From: Orbaceae bacterium lpD02
Lineage (GTDB): Bacteria > Pseudomonadota > Gammaproteobacteria > Enterobacterales > Orbaceae
Assembly: GCA_036251875.1 (NCBI GenBank)
Contig: CP133960.1
Span: 2,710,258 to 2,774,257 of the forward strand
Direction of reading: 5' to 3'
Length of the DNA stretch: 64,000 nt
Notes under the pieces: generated by a model
Told to the model about the DNA's origin: nothing
What the model saw: the letters and a program-made list of their open reading frames with translations, nothing else
The model's database searches: none
Shown here: positions 16,220 through 26,837 of the stretch, one piece after another
Numbering within the stretch: position 1 is the stretch's first letter
Layout of the letters: the number at the start of each line of letters is the position of its first letter
Translations under genes and position numbers: made by a program

Positions 16220-16972
16220 ATGAAAATCGGCATAATTAGCCTATTTCCTGAAATGTTCCAAGCAATCACGCATTATGGTGTGACCAGTAGGGCAGTTAAA
16301 AACAATCTATTAGATGTTAAGTATTGGAGTCCGCGCGACTTTGCTTATGATAAGCATAAAACGGTTGATGATAGACCGTACGGTGGGGGACCAGGCATGT
16401 TAATGATGGTACAACCCTTACGTGATGCAATTCATGCAGCAAAAAACGAGTTGGGTAACGATACTAAAGTAATTTATCTGTCTCCACAAGGGCGTAAACT
16501 TGAACAAAAAGGGGTTTACGAGTTATCTAAGCAAAATAAGGTTATTCTTGTTTGCGGTCGATACGAGGGAATAGATGAACGCATAATCCAAACCGAGATT
16601 GATGAAGAGTGGTCAATTGGGGACTATGTGTTAAGTGGTGGAGAATTACCCGCGATGGTAATTATTGATGCAATTGCTCGGTTTATACCAGGCGTATTAC
16701 ATCATGAAGCGTCAGCAGAGGAAGACTCTTTTGCTAATGGCTTGCTCGATTGCCCACACTATACTCGACCTGAAGTGTTAGATGGAATGGCGGTGCCTGA
16801 TATATTAATGTCTGGTCACCATGAAGAAATTCGTCTCTGGCGATTAAAGCAATCACTTGGACGGACTTGGCTTAGAAGAGAAGATCTTCTAAATAATCTA
16901 GCTCTGACTGACGAAGAACAGCGTTTACTTACCGAGTTCAAATATGAACATTGTAATAAACGAAGTGACTAG
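16220..16972 (+). CDS. trmD: tRNA (guanine-37-N1)-methyltransferase
   Basis: A SPOUT-family methyltransferase making m1G37, which prevents frameshifting. The start at 16220 ([13 protein letters not shown]) matches the family N-terminus and has GAGGAG 6 bases upstream; in-frame ATGs at 16145 and 16184 would add residues other members lack. Motifs include [32 protein letters not shown] (SAM knot) and [15 protein letters not shown]. Length is 250 residues (E. coli 255). Third gene of the operon. Confidence 0.98.
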   Translation: MKIGIISLFPEMFQAITHYGVTSRAVKNNLLDVKYWSPRDFAYDKHKTVDDRPYGGGPGMLMMVQPLRDAIHAAKNELGNDTKVIYLSPQGRKLEQKGVYELSKQNKVILVCGRYEGIDERIIQTEIDEEWSIGDYVLSGGELPAMVIIDAIARFIPGVLHHEASAEEDSFANGLLDCPHYTRPEVLDGMAVPDILMSGHHEEIRLWRLKQSLGRTWLRREDLLNNLALTDEEQRLLTEFKYEHCNKRSD

Positions 16973-17002
16973 GATTTCAGTGTACCTAGGAAGAGAATTA
17001 AT

Positions 17003-17353
17003 ATGAAAAATGCAATTATTCAGCAAATAGAACAAGAACAAATGACAAAAGAGATCCCTGCTTTTCGTCCGGGTGATACCGTTGAAGTAAAAGTATGGGT
17101 TGTTGAAGGTAATAAAAAACGTCTTCAGGCTTACGAAGGTGTTGTTATCGCTATTCGTAACCGTGGTTTACACTCAGCATTTACTGTTCGTAAAATATCT
17201 AATGGTGAAGGTGTTGAGCGTGTATTCCAAACTTATTCACCCGTTGTTGATTCAATCAGCGTGAAACGTCGTGGTGAAGTGCGTCAAGCTAAACTATACT
17301 ACTTACGTGAACTTCGTGGTAAAGCTGCTCGTATTAAAGAGCGTCTTAACTAA
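17003..17353 (+). CDS. rplS: 50S ribosomal protein L19
   Basis: A 116-residue L19 with [31 protein letters not shown] and [16 protein letters not shown], ending in a basic [16 protein letters not shown]. It sits at the 30S-50S interface. Preceded by GGAAGAG, and last gene of the operon with a hairpin downstream. Confidence 0.99.
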   Translation: MKNAIIQQIEQEQMTKEIPAFRPGDTVEVKVWVVEGNKKRLQAYEGVVIAIRNRGLHSAFTVRKISNGEGVERVFQTYSPVVDSISVKRRGEVRQAKLYYLRELRGKAARIKERLN

Positions 17354-17380
17354 GTTAAGTATTAAGTTCAAACACTTCTC

Positions 17381-17409
17381 AAATCAGCGACTAATAATGT
17401 CGCTGATTT
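17381..17409. terminator. Bidirectional hairpin between rplS and the flavoprotein gene
   Basis: AAATCAGCGAC and GTCGCTGATTT form a perfect 11-bp stem with a 7-base loop between convergent genes. No long T-run is present, but the A/T outer pairs give short U-rich ends on both strands. Confidence 0.65.
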
Positions 17410-17414
17410 ACTGT

Positions 17415-18599
17415 TTAGTCTTTCATTTGTGTTGCACAGGCATAGGCACTACTCCAAGCCCATTGAAAATTATAGCCACCAAGCCAGCCAGTGACATCCA
17501 TTACCTCACCAATAACATACAAATTAGGCACTGATTTTACCTCCATCGTCTTTGATGATAAGGCATCGGTTGTGATCCCACCTAATGTCACTTCAGCGGT
17601 ACGATAACCTTCGGTTCCATTTGGCACAATCTGCCAGCCCGTTAACTGTTTAATTAATATGTGTTGTTGCTTTGAGTCGAGCTGTTTTAAACTCACATCA
17701 GGAATAATCTGGAGCTCAATCAAACTTTCAATAACCCGCTTAGGTAACAATTTAGCTAAAATTGTTTTAACGTGTTGATTACTTGCTTGTTGGCGCTGAG
17801 TAGCAAAAAATAGAGTCAGATCTTCATTAGGCAGTAAATTGATGATAATCGGTTCACCTAGTTGCCAATAGTTCGATAGTTGTAAAATAGCAGGGCCAGA
17901 TAGGCCACGATGAGTAAATAAAATATTACCGCTAAAGCTACTATTTTTTGTCGCGACATTGGCAAAAACAGCTATGCCAGCCAGTGGCGATAAGATATCT
18001 AATAATGATTGCTGTAGGGTAAACGGCACCAGTCCTGCTCGCACAGGAACGACTGCTAAATTAAATTTTTCGGCAATCTTATAACCGATAGGTGTCGTGC
18101 CAAGTTTAGGCATTGATAGGCCGCCAGTTGCAATAACCACCTTATCTGCCACCATTTCACCTTGGTTGGTATCGAGTATAAAACCTGTTTCATTTTGCTT
18201 AATATCGTATAACTCGGTTTGTAGCTTAACTGTGACTCGACCCTTTTGACACTCGTTGATTAACAGATTAACAATATCTTGCGCACTATTATCACAAAAA
18301 AGCTGGCCTTGTTCTTTTTCATGATAGGCAATATTATATTGATTTACTAACTGAATAAAGTCCCATTGGCTAAAGCGTTTCAATGCAGATTTACAAAAAT
18401 GACTATTTTGTGAAAGATAGTGATTCGCATCGACATTAAGATTAGTAAAGTTGCAGTGCCCCCCGCCAGACATTAAAATCTTACGACCTACTTTTTTGCC
18501 ATTATCAATGACAGTAACCTCAAAGCCTTGCTTACCAAGTAGACTCGCGCAAAATAGACCCGCAGCACCCGCACCAACAATGAAAATTTTAGATTGCAT
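17415..18599 (-). CDS. HI0933/YhiN-family FAD-dependent oxidoreductase
   Basis: A 394-residue flavoprotein of the HI0933-like family (E. coli YhiN). The N-terminus has the FAD Rossmann motif IFIVGAGAAGLFCASLLG, then VGRKILMSGGGHCNFTN, VIATGGLSMPKLGTTPIGY and the C-terminal GYRTAEVTLGGI and GEVMDVTGWLGGYNFQWAWS, all family hallmarks. The reaction is unknown. I use the ATG at 18599 directly before the Rossmann strand; in-frame ATGs at 18629 and 18638 exist and no ribosome site decides between them. Confidence 0.92.
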   Translation of the reverse strand: MQSKIFIVGAGAAGLFCASLLGKQGFEVTVIDNGKKVGRKILMSGGGHCNFTNLNVDANHYLSQNSHFCKSALKRFSQWDFIQLVNQYNIAYHEKEQGQLFCDNSAQDIVNLLINECQKGRVTVKLQTELYDIKQNETGFILDTNQGEMVADKVVIATGGLSMPKLGTTPIGYKIAEKFNLAVVPVRAGLVPFTLQQSLLDILSPLAGIAVFANVATKNSSFSGNILFTHRGLSGPAILQLSNYWQLGEPIIINLLPNEDLTLFFATQRQQASNQHVKTILAKLLPKRVIESLIELQIIPDVSLKQLDSKQQHILIKQLTGWQIVPNGTEGYRTAEVTLGGITTDALSSKTMEVKSVPNLYVIGEVMDVTGWLGGYNFQWAWSSAYACATQMKD

Positions 18600-18771
18600 A
18601 ATTTTACTAACAGTAAAGAAAAAAGCCATTATAACCAAGTTAGCTAAAAATAACCGAGTAATATTTTTTATCGTTTAGCGCGCTATGGTGATATTTTTAT
18701 TCTCAAACTAAAAATCAAACTGAAAAATAGCACGCCCGCCGAGCTAATAAAGTTCAACGACCAAAATATAA

Positions 18772-20052
18772 TTACTCATCATAGTAATGATAGCGGCTTA
18801 ATAAATAAATACAGATAATGGATATTAACGCTAAAACGCAATAAAACAGCGCTAATGGATACCAAAACGTACCATATTGATAAATAATATAACCACCAAC
18901 GAGGGGGATGATACTACCAAACAGAGCCGCACAGCCTTGGTAGCTAATTGAGAGTGCAGTATAACGAATTCGCACGGGAAATACTCGGCTTAAATAACCT
19001 GCGATCACACCATAAAATCCACTATAACAAATGACGGTTAACGAGATGCCAATGATAAAGCTAGTCTTATTACCCATATTGACAATCGGAAACAGCAAAA
19101 ATACCGACAACATGGCAAAGAGTGCCGAAAGGATTAAAAAATAGGAAGCTTGTATCTTTTCGGCAAGATAAGCCGTAAATGGTTGGCAGATAAAATGAAC
19201 TATCGCCACCCAAAACAGAGCCTCTAAGATTATATTTTTATCTACTTGTAAGGCGAGGGTGGTATAACCAATCATCAAGGTATTTGAAAAGATACCACTA
19301 AATGATAAGGCATTAGCGCCGATAGCTAAAATAATTATCGGTAATGAATGCTTAAATACGCTCACTAGCGGTGCTGATTCTTGTTGCTTTATCTGTTGTT
19401 GTTTTTTACTGGCTTCGACAAAAACGGGGGATTCAGTCAGCGTTATACGAGCCACAAGACCAATGATTAATAAAATAAAACTGACTAAAAAGGGTAATCG
19501 CCAATAGTTAGAATCAAATAATAATGCTTCAGGTAAACTGAGAATATAAGAAAAAACCAATAACGCTAATACATTGCCAGCTGGGCTTCCCCATTGTGCA
19601 AAAGATGAAAAAAAATTTTTTAGCCCTTTTGGCGCGTGTTCACCCGCCATTAGCACCGCGCCACCCCATTCTCCACCGACCGCAATTCCTTGCATAATTC
19701 TAAGTAAGACTAATAATATTGGCGCGATAATACCCGCTGTTTCAAATGTCGGCAGTAAACCTACACAAGTTGTCGCCATTCCCATTAACATAAGTGTCAT
19801 AATCAGCGATTTTTTACGACCTAGCCGATCACCAATATGGCCAAAAATAATTGCGCCAAGAGGGCGGGCAAGGAAACCGATAGCAAAGGTGCCAAATGTT
19901 CCTAAAATAGTAATAAATTGGTTATCGGAAGGGAAAAAAAGCGGACCAAAAATAAGCACAGAAGCTAAGGCATAGATATAAAAATCGTACCATTCAATCG
20001 TTGTTCCAATGAATGCCGCAAAAGCGACTTTTTTGACTGAGGGAGTTACCAT
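18772..20052 (-). CDS. MHS-family metabolite:H+ symporter (MFS)
   Basis: A 426-residue transporter with 12 predicted helices. TIEWYDFYIYALAS in helix 1, GHIGDRLGRKKSL between helices 2 and 3, and GIAVGGEWGGAVLM near helix 4 define the metabolite:H+ symporter group (ShiA, KgtP, ProP, YhjE). Import of a carboxylate or betaine is expected, but the substrate is not readable. Start at 20052 is chosen for the AGAGG 6 bases upstream. Encoded downstream of btsT on the same strand but separated by a strong terminator. Confidence 0.85.
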   Translation of the reverse strand: MVTPSVKKVAFAAFIGTTIEWYDFYIYALASVLIFGPLFFPSDNQFITILGTFGTFAIGFLARPLGAIIFGHIGDRLGRKKSLIMTLMLMGMATTCVGLLPTFETAGIIAPILLVLLRIMQGIAVGGEWGGAVLMAGEHAPKGLKNFFSSFAQWGSPAGNVLALLVFSYILSLPEALLFDSNYWRLPFLVSFILLIIGLVARITLTESPVFVEASKKQQQIKQQESAPLVSVFKHSLPIIILAIGANALSFSGIFSNTLMIGYTTLALQVDKNIILEALFWVAIVHFICQPFTAYLAEKIQASYFLILSALFAMLSVFLLFPIVNMGNKTSFIIGISLTVICYSGFYGVIAGYLSRVFPVRIRYTALSISYQGCAALFGSIIPLVGGYIIYQYGTFWYPLALFYCVLALISIICIYLLSRYHYYDE

Positions 20053-20231
20053 TATTGGCCTCTGAGGCTCGCAAATTATGATAAATATTATCTGCAATTA
20101 TTGATGTATTTAATTTCGTTTGTCTATTTTACCTAGTTAATTATTGAAATTCCAATCTTACCTTTCAATTATTGAAATGTTCTTTCTCGTGTATGGTTTA
20201 TTTTTAAGATAAAAGAGACTATGGTGCTATA

Positions 20232-20266
20232 AAAATGCCTTGCTATTTTTTATAGCAAGGCATTTT
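20232..20266 (-). terminator. Intrinsic terminator of btsT
   Basis: AAAATGCCTTGCTAT and ATAGCAAGGCATTTT form a perfect 15-bp stem with a 5-base loop. On the minus strand the stem runs straight into TTTTTATAG. It is 86 bases after the btsT stop and 180 bases before the MHS gene. The rest of the gap 20053-20351 shows nothing else clear. Confidence 0.85.
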
Positions 20267-20351
20267 GCTTAATTCATACTGACTCAGTACTACTCGAATA
20301 AAACAGCCCGCTAAATTTTATCAATTTATCAAGATAGCCGACTGATTTATT

Positions 20352-22502
20352 TTAGTGAGACATTGACGTTTTTACGCCACCTTCAGGTACCGGTACATAA
20401 GGTGTCTCTTTATCAGAACGTTGTTTATTATTACGGACTTTAAGCGCAGTTTTGATACCGTAAAAAATAATACTATACACAACGATTAGGAATAGAATAC
20501 TTAATCCTGCATTGGTATAGTTATTAATCACGATATGAGTCATATTGCTAATTTGTTCAGTTGTTAAACTTGGATCTTCAGCAATTTTACGGTTATAGTC
20601 TTTCGCTAAATATAAGAAACCTTCTAACTGAGGGTTGTTACTAAATAGTTTTAGACCAATCGCCCATGTGGTACAAATTAGTAGCCAAACAGCTGGGATT
20701 ATGGTTACCCAGATATATTGCGCACGCTTCATTTTAATTAATACTATTGTTGAAAGCACTAATGCTACCGCGGCTAACATTTGGTTGGATATGCCAAACA
20801 ACGGCCATAGGCTCTTAACGCCGCCAAGTGGGTCGACTACGCCTTGATACAGTAAATATCCCCACAGACCAACACAACCCGCGGTACCAATAACACCCGC
20901 AACCATTGAATCGGTTTTCTTTAAAAACGGCACAAAGTTACCTAGTAAATCTTGTAACATAAAGCGCCCAGAACGGGTACCCGCATCAAGCGCCGTTAAG
21001 ATAAATAACGCCTCAAATAATATGCCAAAATGATACCAAAAGCCCATGTCTGCGCCAGGTAAAATTTTATGGAAGACATGAGCAATCCCAACAGCAAGCG
21101 TTGGGGCGCCACCCGCACGATTTAACACCGATGGTTCACCGATATTCTTAGCGGTTTGTAAAATTTCTTCCGGTGAAATAACAAAGCCCCAAGAACTCAC
21201 TGTTGCTGCCGCATGAGCGGTAACCTCTTGCAACTGTGCCATAATTAACGGCGCAGCAGCAGGATCGCTCAAGTTGTGCAAGTTAGGCATAGTAATGCCT
21301 AAGCCAGCCGGTGGTGTATTCATGGCAAAATATAAACCAGGCTCAATAATTGATGCCGCCACTAACGCCATAATTGCAACGAATGATTCCATTAACATTG
21401 CACCATAACCGATGAAACGAGCGTCTTTTTCGTTAGCCAGCAGTTTTGGTGTTGTGCCCGAGGCGATTAAGGCATGGAAGCCAGAGACGGCACCACACGC
21501 AATAGTAATAAACAGGAATGGAAATAGCGCACCTTTCCAGACCGGGCCAGTACCATCAATATACTGTGTGATTGCCGGCATTTTTAATTCAGGATTTATG
21601 ATAACGATGCCAACAGCTAAACCTACGATAACGCCAATTTTTAAGAAGGTTGCTAAATAATCACGAGGAGCAAGAATCAACCAAACAGGCAGCAACGCTG
21701 AAATAAAGGCATAACCAACTAATACATAGGTGATGGTGGTATCTTTGAAGGTTAACGCTGGTCCCCAATATGGATCGTGAGAAATAACACCACCAAACCA
21801 AATGGATAAAACTAATAACACAATACCAATCACCGATATTTCTAATACCCTACCAGGCCGAATAAAGCGCATATACACACCCATAAATAAGGCAATCGGT
21901 ACGGTAGAACAAACGGTAAACACGCCCCAAGGGCTTTCTGCCAATGCTTTTACCACAATCAAGGCCAGCACGGCTAAGATGATTAACATAATTAAGAAAC
22001 AGCCAAATAACGCGATAGTACCAGGTACCCGCCCCATCTCTTGTTTAATCATTTCACCTAATGATGCACCATTACGACGTGATGACAGGAAAAGCACCAT
22101 AAAATCTTGTACTGCGCCGGCAACAACTACCCCCGCTAATAGCCAAAGGGTACCGGGTAAATAACCGACTTGCGCAGCAAGCACAGGCCCAACTAATGGT
22201 CCCGCTCCGGCAATCGCCGCAAAATGGTGACCAAATAAAACATATTTATTGGTTGGTACATAATTTAAACCATCATTATGAATGACAGCGGGTGTTGCCC
22301 GCGTTGGGTCAAGTTTCATCACCTTATTGGCAATATATAGGCTGTAGTAGCGATAAGCCACTAAATAAACCGAGATTGCAGCGACGATAATCCATAACGC
22401 GCTGATATGTTCGCCTCGCCTTAATGCTACAACGGCTAAGCAACATGCCCCAATAAGTGCAACAAGCACCCATTGAATATGCTTAAGATACTTATTATTC
22501 AT
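20352..22502 (-). CDS. btsT: Pyruvate/H+ symporter BtsT (CstA family)
   Basis: A 716-residue carbon-starvation-family transporter, the exact length I recall for E. coli BtsT (YjiY). Many helices; conserved FGHHFAAIAGAGPLVGPVLAA and SGFHALIASGTTPKLL are visible. BtsT imports pyruvate with protons. Start at 22502 (MNNKYLKHIQW) follows AAGGA; an ATG at 22526 would add eight residues. The regulators BtsR and BtsS are encoded immediately upstream on the same strand, and a candidate BtsR site lies in the gap, so pyruvate-induced expression is expected. Confidence 0.93.
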   Translation of the reverse strand: MNNKYLKHIQWVLVALIGACCLAVVALRRGEHISALWIIVAAISVYLVAYRYYSLYIANKVMKLDPTRATPAVIHNDGLNYVPTNKYVLFGHHFAAIAGAGPLVGPVLAAQVGYLPGTLWLLAGVVVAGAVQDFMVLFLSSRRNGASLGEMIKQEMGRVPGTIALFGCFLIMLIILAVLALIVVKALAESPWGVFTVCSTVPIALFMGVYMRFIRPGRVLEISVIGIVLLVLSIWFGGVISHDPYWGPALTFKDTTITYVLVGYAFISALLPVWLILAPRDYLATFLKIGVIVGLAVGIVIINPELKMPAITQYIDGTGPVWKGALFPFLFITIACGAVSGFHALIASGTTPKLLANEKDARFIGYGAMLMESFVAIMALVAASIIEPGLYFAMNTPPAGLGITMPNLHNLSDPAAAPLIMAQLQEVTAHAAATVSSWGFVISPEEILQTAKNIGEPSVLNRAGGAPTLAVGIAHVFHKILPGADMGFWYHFGILFEALFILTALDAGTRSGRFMLQDLLGNFVPFLKKTDSMVAGVIGTAGCVGLWGYLLYQGVVDPLGGVKSLWPLFGISNQMLAAVALVLSTIVLIKMKRAQYIWVTIIPAVWLLICTTWAIGLKLFSNNPQLEGFLYLAKDYNRKIAEDPSLTTEQISNMTHIVINNYTNAGLSILFLIVVYSIIFYGIKTALKVRNNKQRSDKETPYVPVPEGGVKTSMSH

Positions 22503-22616
22503 TATGTTTTCCTTTGTGATAAGCACAGTTAACGTTTTAAAATTAACCGACGATATAGTAAAGAAACTCGCTTTTAAAATACATCGCGATTTAGTTAACT
22601 GGTTAAATTAGCAAGG

Positions 22617-22645
22617 TGAGTGGTTGAAAACCGTGAGCTAATGGT
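22617..22645 (-). promoter_or_regulatory. Candidate BtsR (YehT) operator before btsT
   Basis: Read on the minus strand: ACCATTAG, 13 bases, ACCACTCA. The E. coli BtsR/YehT motif I recall is two copies of ACC(G/A)CT(C/T)A with a 13-base spacer. The second half is exact and the first matches 5 of 8, with exact spacing. It is about 115 bases upstream of the btsT ATG. Confidence 0.65.
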
Positions 22646-22738
22646 TGGTAACAATATGCAACATCAAATAAAGCCGACAGCTAGCATATGATGCTTACTC
22701 AAAAATAGACTAATTTTAATCAAAATTTAGCCCGGCCA

Positions 22739-23458
22739 TTAGCCAAGACCTAATTGCTCTTTTAGCGCTTTTAAATACCTGCGGCTAACAGGAATAGCGA
22801 CATCATTAGTTAAAATAATTTCAGTATGGCCGCTTGGATCAAAGCGTATTTCTTTAAGCTGTTTGATATTAATAAGGTATTGCCGATGACAGTAGATCAG
22901 CTCGGTTTTTTCTGCCAACGTTTTAAGGGTTAATTCGGTAAAATACTCAACATGGTCTTGATTGAACACATAAACCCCACTCGCTCTTGAACTCGCGTAA
23001 TAGACATCATCGGGATTAAGCAAATAGATTTTGCTATGGCCAATACAAGGGATATATTTTAGTTGATGGCTCGCCTCAAGTTGTTTTATGTTTTGCGCCA
23101 GGTTATTGTTTGATAAACGTTGTAATGTCTTATGCAAACGGTTAGCGTCAATCGGTTTAAGTAAGTAGTCGAAAGCCTCTGCTTCGAAAGCTTTTATCGC
23201 ATATTCATCATAAGCAGTTAAAAAGACGATATAAGGCATTTTCTGAGGGTCGAGCATACTGAGCATTTCAAGCCCGTTAATTTTCGGCATTTGAATGTCG
23301 AGAAACACCACATCAGGGCTAAGGCCGTGAATCGCTTTTATGGCCTCAAACGCATTACTACATTCAGCAACAATATTAATGTGCTCATGCTGCCTTAGCA
23401 AACAGCGTAGATTCTCGCGTGCTAATGGTTCATCATCTACAATGATTACGGTTAACAT
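22739..23458 (-). CDS. btsR: LytTR response regulator BtsR
   Basis: A 239-residue response regulator: receiver domain with acidic pair Asp8-Asp9, phospho-acceptor Asp54 in [15 protein letters not shown], then a LytTR DNA-binding domain ([48 protein letters not shown]). Same length as E. coli BtsR/YehT. Its ATG shares one base with the btsS stop (TAATG), so the pair is translationally coupled. It should activate btsT. Confidence 0.93.
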   Translation of the reverse strand: MLTVIIVDDEPLARENLRCLLRQHEHINIVAECSNAFEAIKAIHGLSPDVVFLDIQMPKINGLEMLSMLDPQKMPYIVFLTAYDEYAIKAFEAEAFDYLLKPIDANRLHKTLQRLSNNNLAQNIKQLEASHQLKYIPCIGHSKIYLLNPDDVYYASSRASGVYVFNQDHVEYFTELTLKTLAEKTELIYCHRQYLINIKQLKEIRFDPSGHTEIILTNDVAIPVSRRYLKALKEQLGLG

Positions 23459-25149
23459 TAATTACCATCCTTTGCCATGGGTAACGATATTATCACTCGA
23501 GTATATTGATCGGCTTTGCACGCAATTTTCACGCCGTATTGCTTGCCATACCGAACTTGAATGCGCTTGTGGACCAAATTAAGTCCAAGTCCTTGATTGT
23601 CTTTTAATTCTTCTCGATAATTGCCGGCATTATCTTCGACTTCAAGCAGTAAAATATCCTGTTGTTGATAGGCTCTGATAGTGACAGAACCTTGACCAAT
23701 CATCTGCGAGATACCATGCTTAATGGCATTTTCCACAATAGGTTGTAATGAAAAGGCGGGTAGCTGCGCATTTTCAAGTGTAGCCGGTACGCTAATGGTA
23801 ATATCGAGTTTATCCATAAACCGCATCTTTTCAATTTCAAGGTAAGCGGTAATATGGTCAAGCTCATCTTTTAATGACACGATTTCCTCTGGTCGTTTTA
23901 AGTTTTTCCGAAAGAAGGTCGACAGATTCTGCACTAACTCCGAAGCTTGCCTCTGATCTCTACGAATGACGGCTAATAAAGTATTTAATGCGTTAAATAA
24001 AAAATGGGGATTAACTTGAGCATGCAGTAATTTGATCTCAGTTCTCGACAGCAGTTGTTTATAGCGCTCATTTTGGCCAGTTAAAATTTGCGCGGATAAA
24101 AGACTGGCAATTCCTTCGCCTAAAGTGCGATTAATTGAACTAAATAAGGTATTTTTGGCTTCGTAAAGTTTAATGGCGCCAACGACTTTATTATTTTCTC
24201 CTCGTAGCGGGATCACAAGCGTAGAGCCCAGGCGACAATTCTTACTGATAGAGCACTGATAAGGCTCATGTATACCATCAAGGTATTTCACTTCGTCATT
24301 TTCGATTGATTGCAAGGTCGATTTTGAGGCAATGGTGGTACCTGGCAAATGATGATCGCTACCGATGCCAATAAACGCCAAAATTTTCTCTCGATCGGTA
24401 ATTGAAACGGCACCAACGCCTAATGCTTGGTAAATAATATGCGCGACTTTGGTACTATTTTCTTGATTAAAGCCATCACGAAGTAAGCCCTCAGTGCTGG
24501 CTGCAATGGTTAATGCTTTAGATGAAAATGCAGAGGTGTATTTTTCAAACATTGCTCTTCGATCAAGTAAGATACGCATAAACATTGCGGCACCAAAGCT
24601 ATTGGCAACAATCATCGGCGCCGCAATATTTTGTACGGCATGTAAAACAGTGCTAAATGGTTTTGAAAAAAGAAGAATCATCACCATTTCCAGTGACTCC
24701 ATTAGCATAGCCAAAATAGCAACCACTAATGGGTTATAAATCAGATCGACGCGGCCTTTTTTCATTAAAACATGATGCACGAGACCGCTGATAAAACCGG
24801 TTAAAATAGTCGAAAACATACATGTTTCGGCGGTAATTCCACCTAACGTATAACGGTGGATCCCACCCGTGATACCGACCAACAATCCAACATAAGGCCC
24901 TCCAAGTAAGCCGCCCAAAATAGCGCCAATCGCCCTCGTATTAGCTAAGGTATCTTCAATTTCAAAACTAAAATAGGTGCCCATTATGCAAAAAAAAGAG
25001 AAGATCACATAACACAGTAACTTATGGGGTAGATGAACGGTGACTTGCATCACAGGGATAAACAACTTAGTCTTGCTTAGCATGTAAGCAATCACTAAGT
25101 AAACGCACATTTGTTGTAGAAGTTGCAAAATTAAATTAAATTCAAACAT
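23458..25149 (-). CDS. btsS: Pyruvate-sensing histidine kinase BtsS (LytS family)
   Basis: A 563-residue membrane kinase closely resembling remembered E. coli BtsS/YehU (561). N-terminal 5TM-5TMR_LYT sensor with [20 protein letters not shown] and [10 protein letters not shown], a GAF region in the middle (about residues 215-345), then the His-kinase domain with phospho-His in [14 protein letters not shown] and the ATP lid [12 protein letters not shown] and NQGLGLNLV. It senses external pyruvate. Divergent from trmB with a 91-base shared promoter gap. Confidence 0.94.
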   Translation of the reverse strand: MFEFNLILQLLQQMCVYLVIAYMLSKTKLFIPVMQVTVHLPHKLLCYVIFSFFCIMGTYFSFEIEDTLANTRAIGAILGGLLGGPYVGLLVGITGGIHRYTLGGITAETCMFSTILTGFISGLVHHVLMKKGRVDLIYNPLVVAILAMLMESLEMVMILLFSKPFSTVLHAVQNIAAPMIVANSFGAAMFMRILLDRRAMFEKYTSAFSSKALTIAASTEGLLRDGFNQENSTKVAHIIYQALGVGAVSITDREKILAFIGIGSDHHLPGTTIASKSTLQSIENDEVKYLDGIHEPYQCSISKNCRLGSTLVIPLRGENNKVVGAIKLYEAKNTLFSSINRTLGEGIASLLSAQILTGQNERYKQLLSRTEIKLLHAQVNPHFLFNALNTLLAVIRRDQRQASELVQNLSTFFRKNLKRPEEIVSLKDELDHITAYLEIEKMRFMDKLDITISVPATLENAQLPAFSLQPIVENAIKHGISQMIGQGSVTIRAYQQQDILLLEVEDNAGNYREELKDNQGLGLNLVHKRIQVRYGKQYGVKIACKADQYTRVIISLPMAKDGN

Positions 25150-25240
25150 ATTTGTCTTGTATTATTCGGCTAAACGCTAGCGACAGATTCTAACTTACGT
25201 TAAACTATTAAGCTAATTTATTGTATAGCAAGATAGTAGT

Positions 25241-25969
25241 ATGAATCAAAAAACCAATACGATGACAACTAAATTGATGGAAGATGGGCGACCGCTGCGC
25301 CAAATCCGTAGTTTTGTATTAAGACAAGGGCGCTTAACCAAAGGGCAACAGCAAGCCCTTTCGGCACTATGGCCGACATTAGGTATTGATTACCAAGTAG
25401 ACACCAAGCTCAATTTCAACCAAATTTTTAATAATAGCAATAACGTAACATTAGAGATCGGTTTTGGAATGGGGGCATCATTTACTGAAATGGCCCAAAA
25501 TGCCCAAGATGAAAATTTTTTAGGTATTGAAGTTCATCTCCCCGGGGTTGGCGCCTGCTTAATGGCGGCGGAGCAAGCACACCTAAATAATATTCGCGTT
25601 ATGTGTCACGATGCGGTTGAAGTATTAGAAACCATGATTGCCGATAACTCGCTAACTAAAATTCAAATCTTTTTCCCCGATCCTTGGCATAAAGCAAAAC
25701 ATAATAAACGACGAATTATACAACCGCATTTTGTACAACTACTCAAACAAAAGCTAGCTATCGGTGGGATCTTACATTTAGCGACCGATTGGCAACCTTA
25801 TGCCCAGCACATGCTAGCGGTATTAAGTAGCGCGTCAGGGTTTACCAATTTGTCCACTGATAATACTTATATACCAAGGCCTGACGATCGCCCCCTAACT
25901 AAATTTGAAAAACGTGGCGTTAATTTAGGCCATGGAGTTTGGGATTTACAATTTAAACGTGTGCAATAG
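25241..25969 (+). CDS. trmB: tRNA (guanine-46-N7)-methyltransferase
   Basis: A 242-residue class I SAM methyltransferase making m7G46. SAM site [15 protein letters not shown], then [12 protein letters not shown], and the catalytic [19 protein letters not shown], which is the TrmB hallmark. The C-terminal [17 protein letters not shown] also fits. The ribosome site before the ATG is weak. Confidence 0.96.
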   Translation: MNQKTNTMTTKLMEDGRPLRQIRSFVLRQGRLTKGQQQALSALWPTLGIDYQVDTKLNFNQIFNNSNNVTLEIGFGMGASFTEMAQNAQDENFLGIEVHLPGVGACLMAAEQAHLNNIRVMCHDAVEVLETMIADNSLTKIQIFFPDPWHKAKHNKRRIIQPHFVQLLKQKLAIGGILHLATDWQPYAQHMLAVLSSASGFTNLSTDNTYIPRPDDRPLTKFEKRGVNLGHGVWDLQFKRVQ

Positions 25970-26021
25970 TTGCCACGATTCATTATCAGCGATTAATATA
26001 TGAGCATTATCACCTTAATCC

Positions 26022-26058
26022 TATCCTGAAATTGCATTGATGGCATAATTTCAGGGTA
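26022..26058 (+). other. Hairpin between trmB and nfsA
   Basis: TATCCTGAAATT pairs with AATTTCAGGGTA (12 bp with one G-T pair) around a 13-base loop. No T-run follows. It may terminate trmB transcripts or lie in the nfsA leader. Confidence 0.45.
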
Positions 26059-26114
26059 GCTATCGGGTGTTTGATCGCCACCATAAAGTTTATTTCAAAC
26101 CGAGGGATATAACG

Positions 26115-26837
26115 ATGAACTCAACGATTGATTTACTTTGTAGGCACCGCTCTATTCGTGCTTATTTACCTACCGCAATCACACCAGAGCAAATTGATGC
26201 TATTTTTACCGCTGCGCGCGCAGCATCAAGCTCTAGTTTTCTACAATGCTCTAGCATTATTCGTATCACTGATAGCGATAGCCGTAAAAAAATAGCCCAC
26301 TACGCGGGTGACCAAAATTACGTGATTCAAGCGCCTGAGTTCTGGATCTTTTGTGCCGATTTTAATCGCCACTATCAGATCGAGCCGACGATTAATTTGG
26401 CTAAAGCTGAGCAGCTGCTATTGGGGTGCATTGACACCGCTATTATGGCACAAAATGCGGTGATCGCCGCCGAATCGCTAGGCTTAGGATGCGTTTATAT
26501 CGGAGGTATTCGTAACAACATCCAACACGTCACTGATCTATTAAAGTTACCTAAATTTGTCTTGCCACTTTTTGGTTTATGCATTGGCCATGCGAATCAA
26601 AATCCAGAGCTAAAGCCACGTTTACCTAAAAGTTTACTCTTTTTTACCGATCAATATCAGCCATTAGATCAAGCGCAGCTTAAGCAGTACGATGCGCAAT
26701 TGGCGCAATATTATTCGGCTCGTTCTGAACATCAAAAATTGGGTGGCTGGAGTGATAAAATTGCACAAACCCTTAATAAGGAAGAACGTGATTTTATGCT
26801 CAACTATTTACACAAGCAAGGGTGGATTTTGAAATAA
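26115..26837 (+). CDS. nfsA: Oxygen-insensitive NADPH nitroreductase NfsA
   Basis: A 240-residue FMN-dependent nitroreductase, the same length as E. coli NfsA. CRHRSIRAYLPTAIT is the FMN-phosphate-binding start and SLGLGCVYIGGIRN and PLFGLCIGHAN are family segments. It reduces nitroaromatics and quinones with NADPH. The start at 26115 is chosen over 26067 for the family N-terminus and GAGG upstream. Its TAA overlaps the next gene's ATG. Confidence 0.92.
   Translation: MNSTIDLLCRHRSIRAYLPTAITPEQIDAIFTAARAASSSSFLQCSSIIRITDSDSRKKIAHYAGDQNYVIQAPEFWIFCADFNRHYQIEPTINLAKAEQLLLGCIDTAIMAQNAVIAAESLGLGCVYIGGIRNNIQHVTDLLKLPKFVLPLFGLCIGHANQNPELKPRLPKSLLFFTDQYQPLDQAQLKQYDAQLAQYYSARSEHQKLGGWSDKIAQTLNKEERDFMLNYLHKQGWILK

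Noticed and set aside
19574-19975. A 133-codon open frame opposite the MHS transporter gene
   Set aside because: Antisense shadow of a membrane-protein gene; Pro/Ser/Ala-rich with no family resemblance.
21802-22164. A 120-codon open frame opposite btsT
   Set aside because: Thr/Asn/Pro-rich shadow of a hydrophobic coding sequence.
22515-22528. TGTGATAAGCACA before btsT as a CRP site
   Set aside because: The half-sites are only 3-4 bases apart instead of 6, and it lies over the ribosome site.
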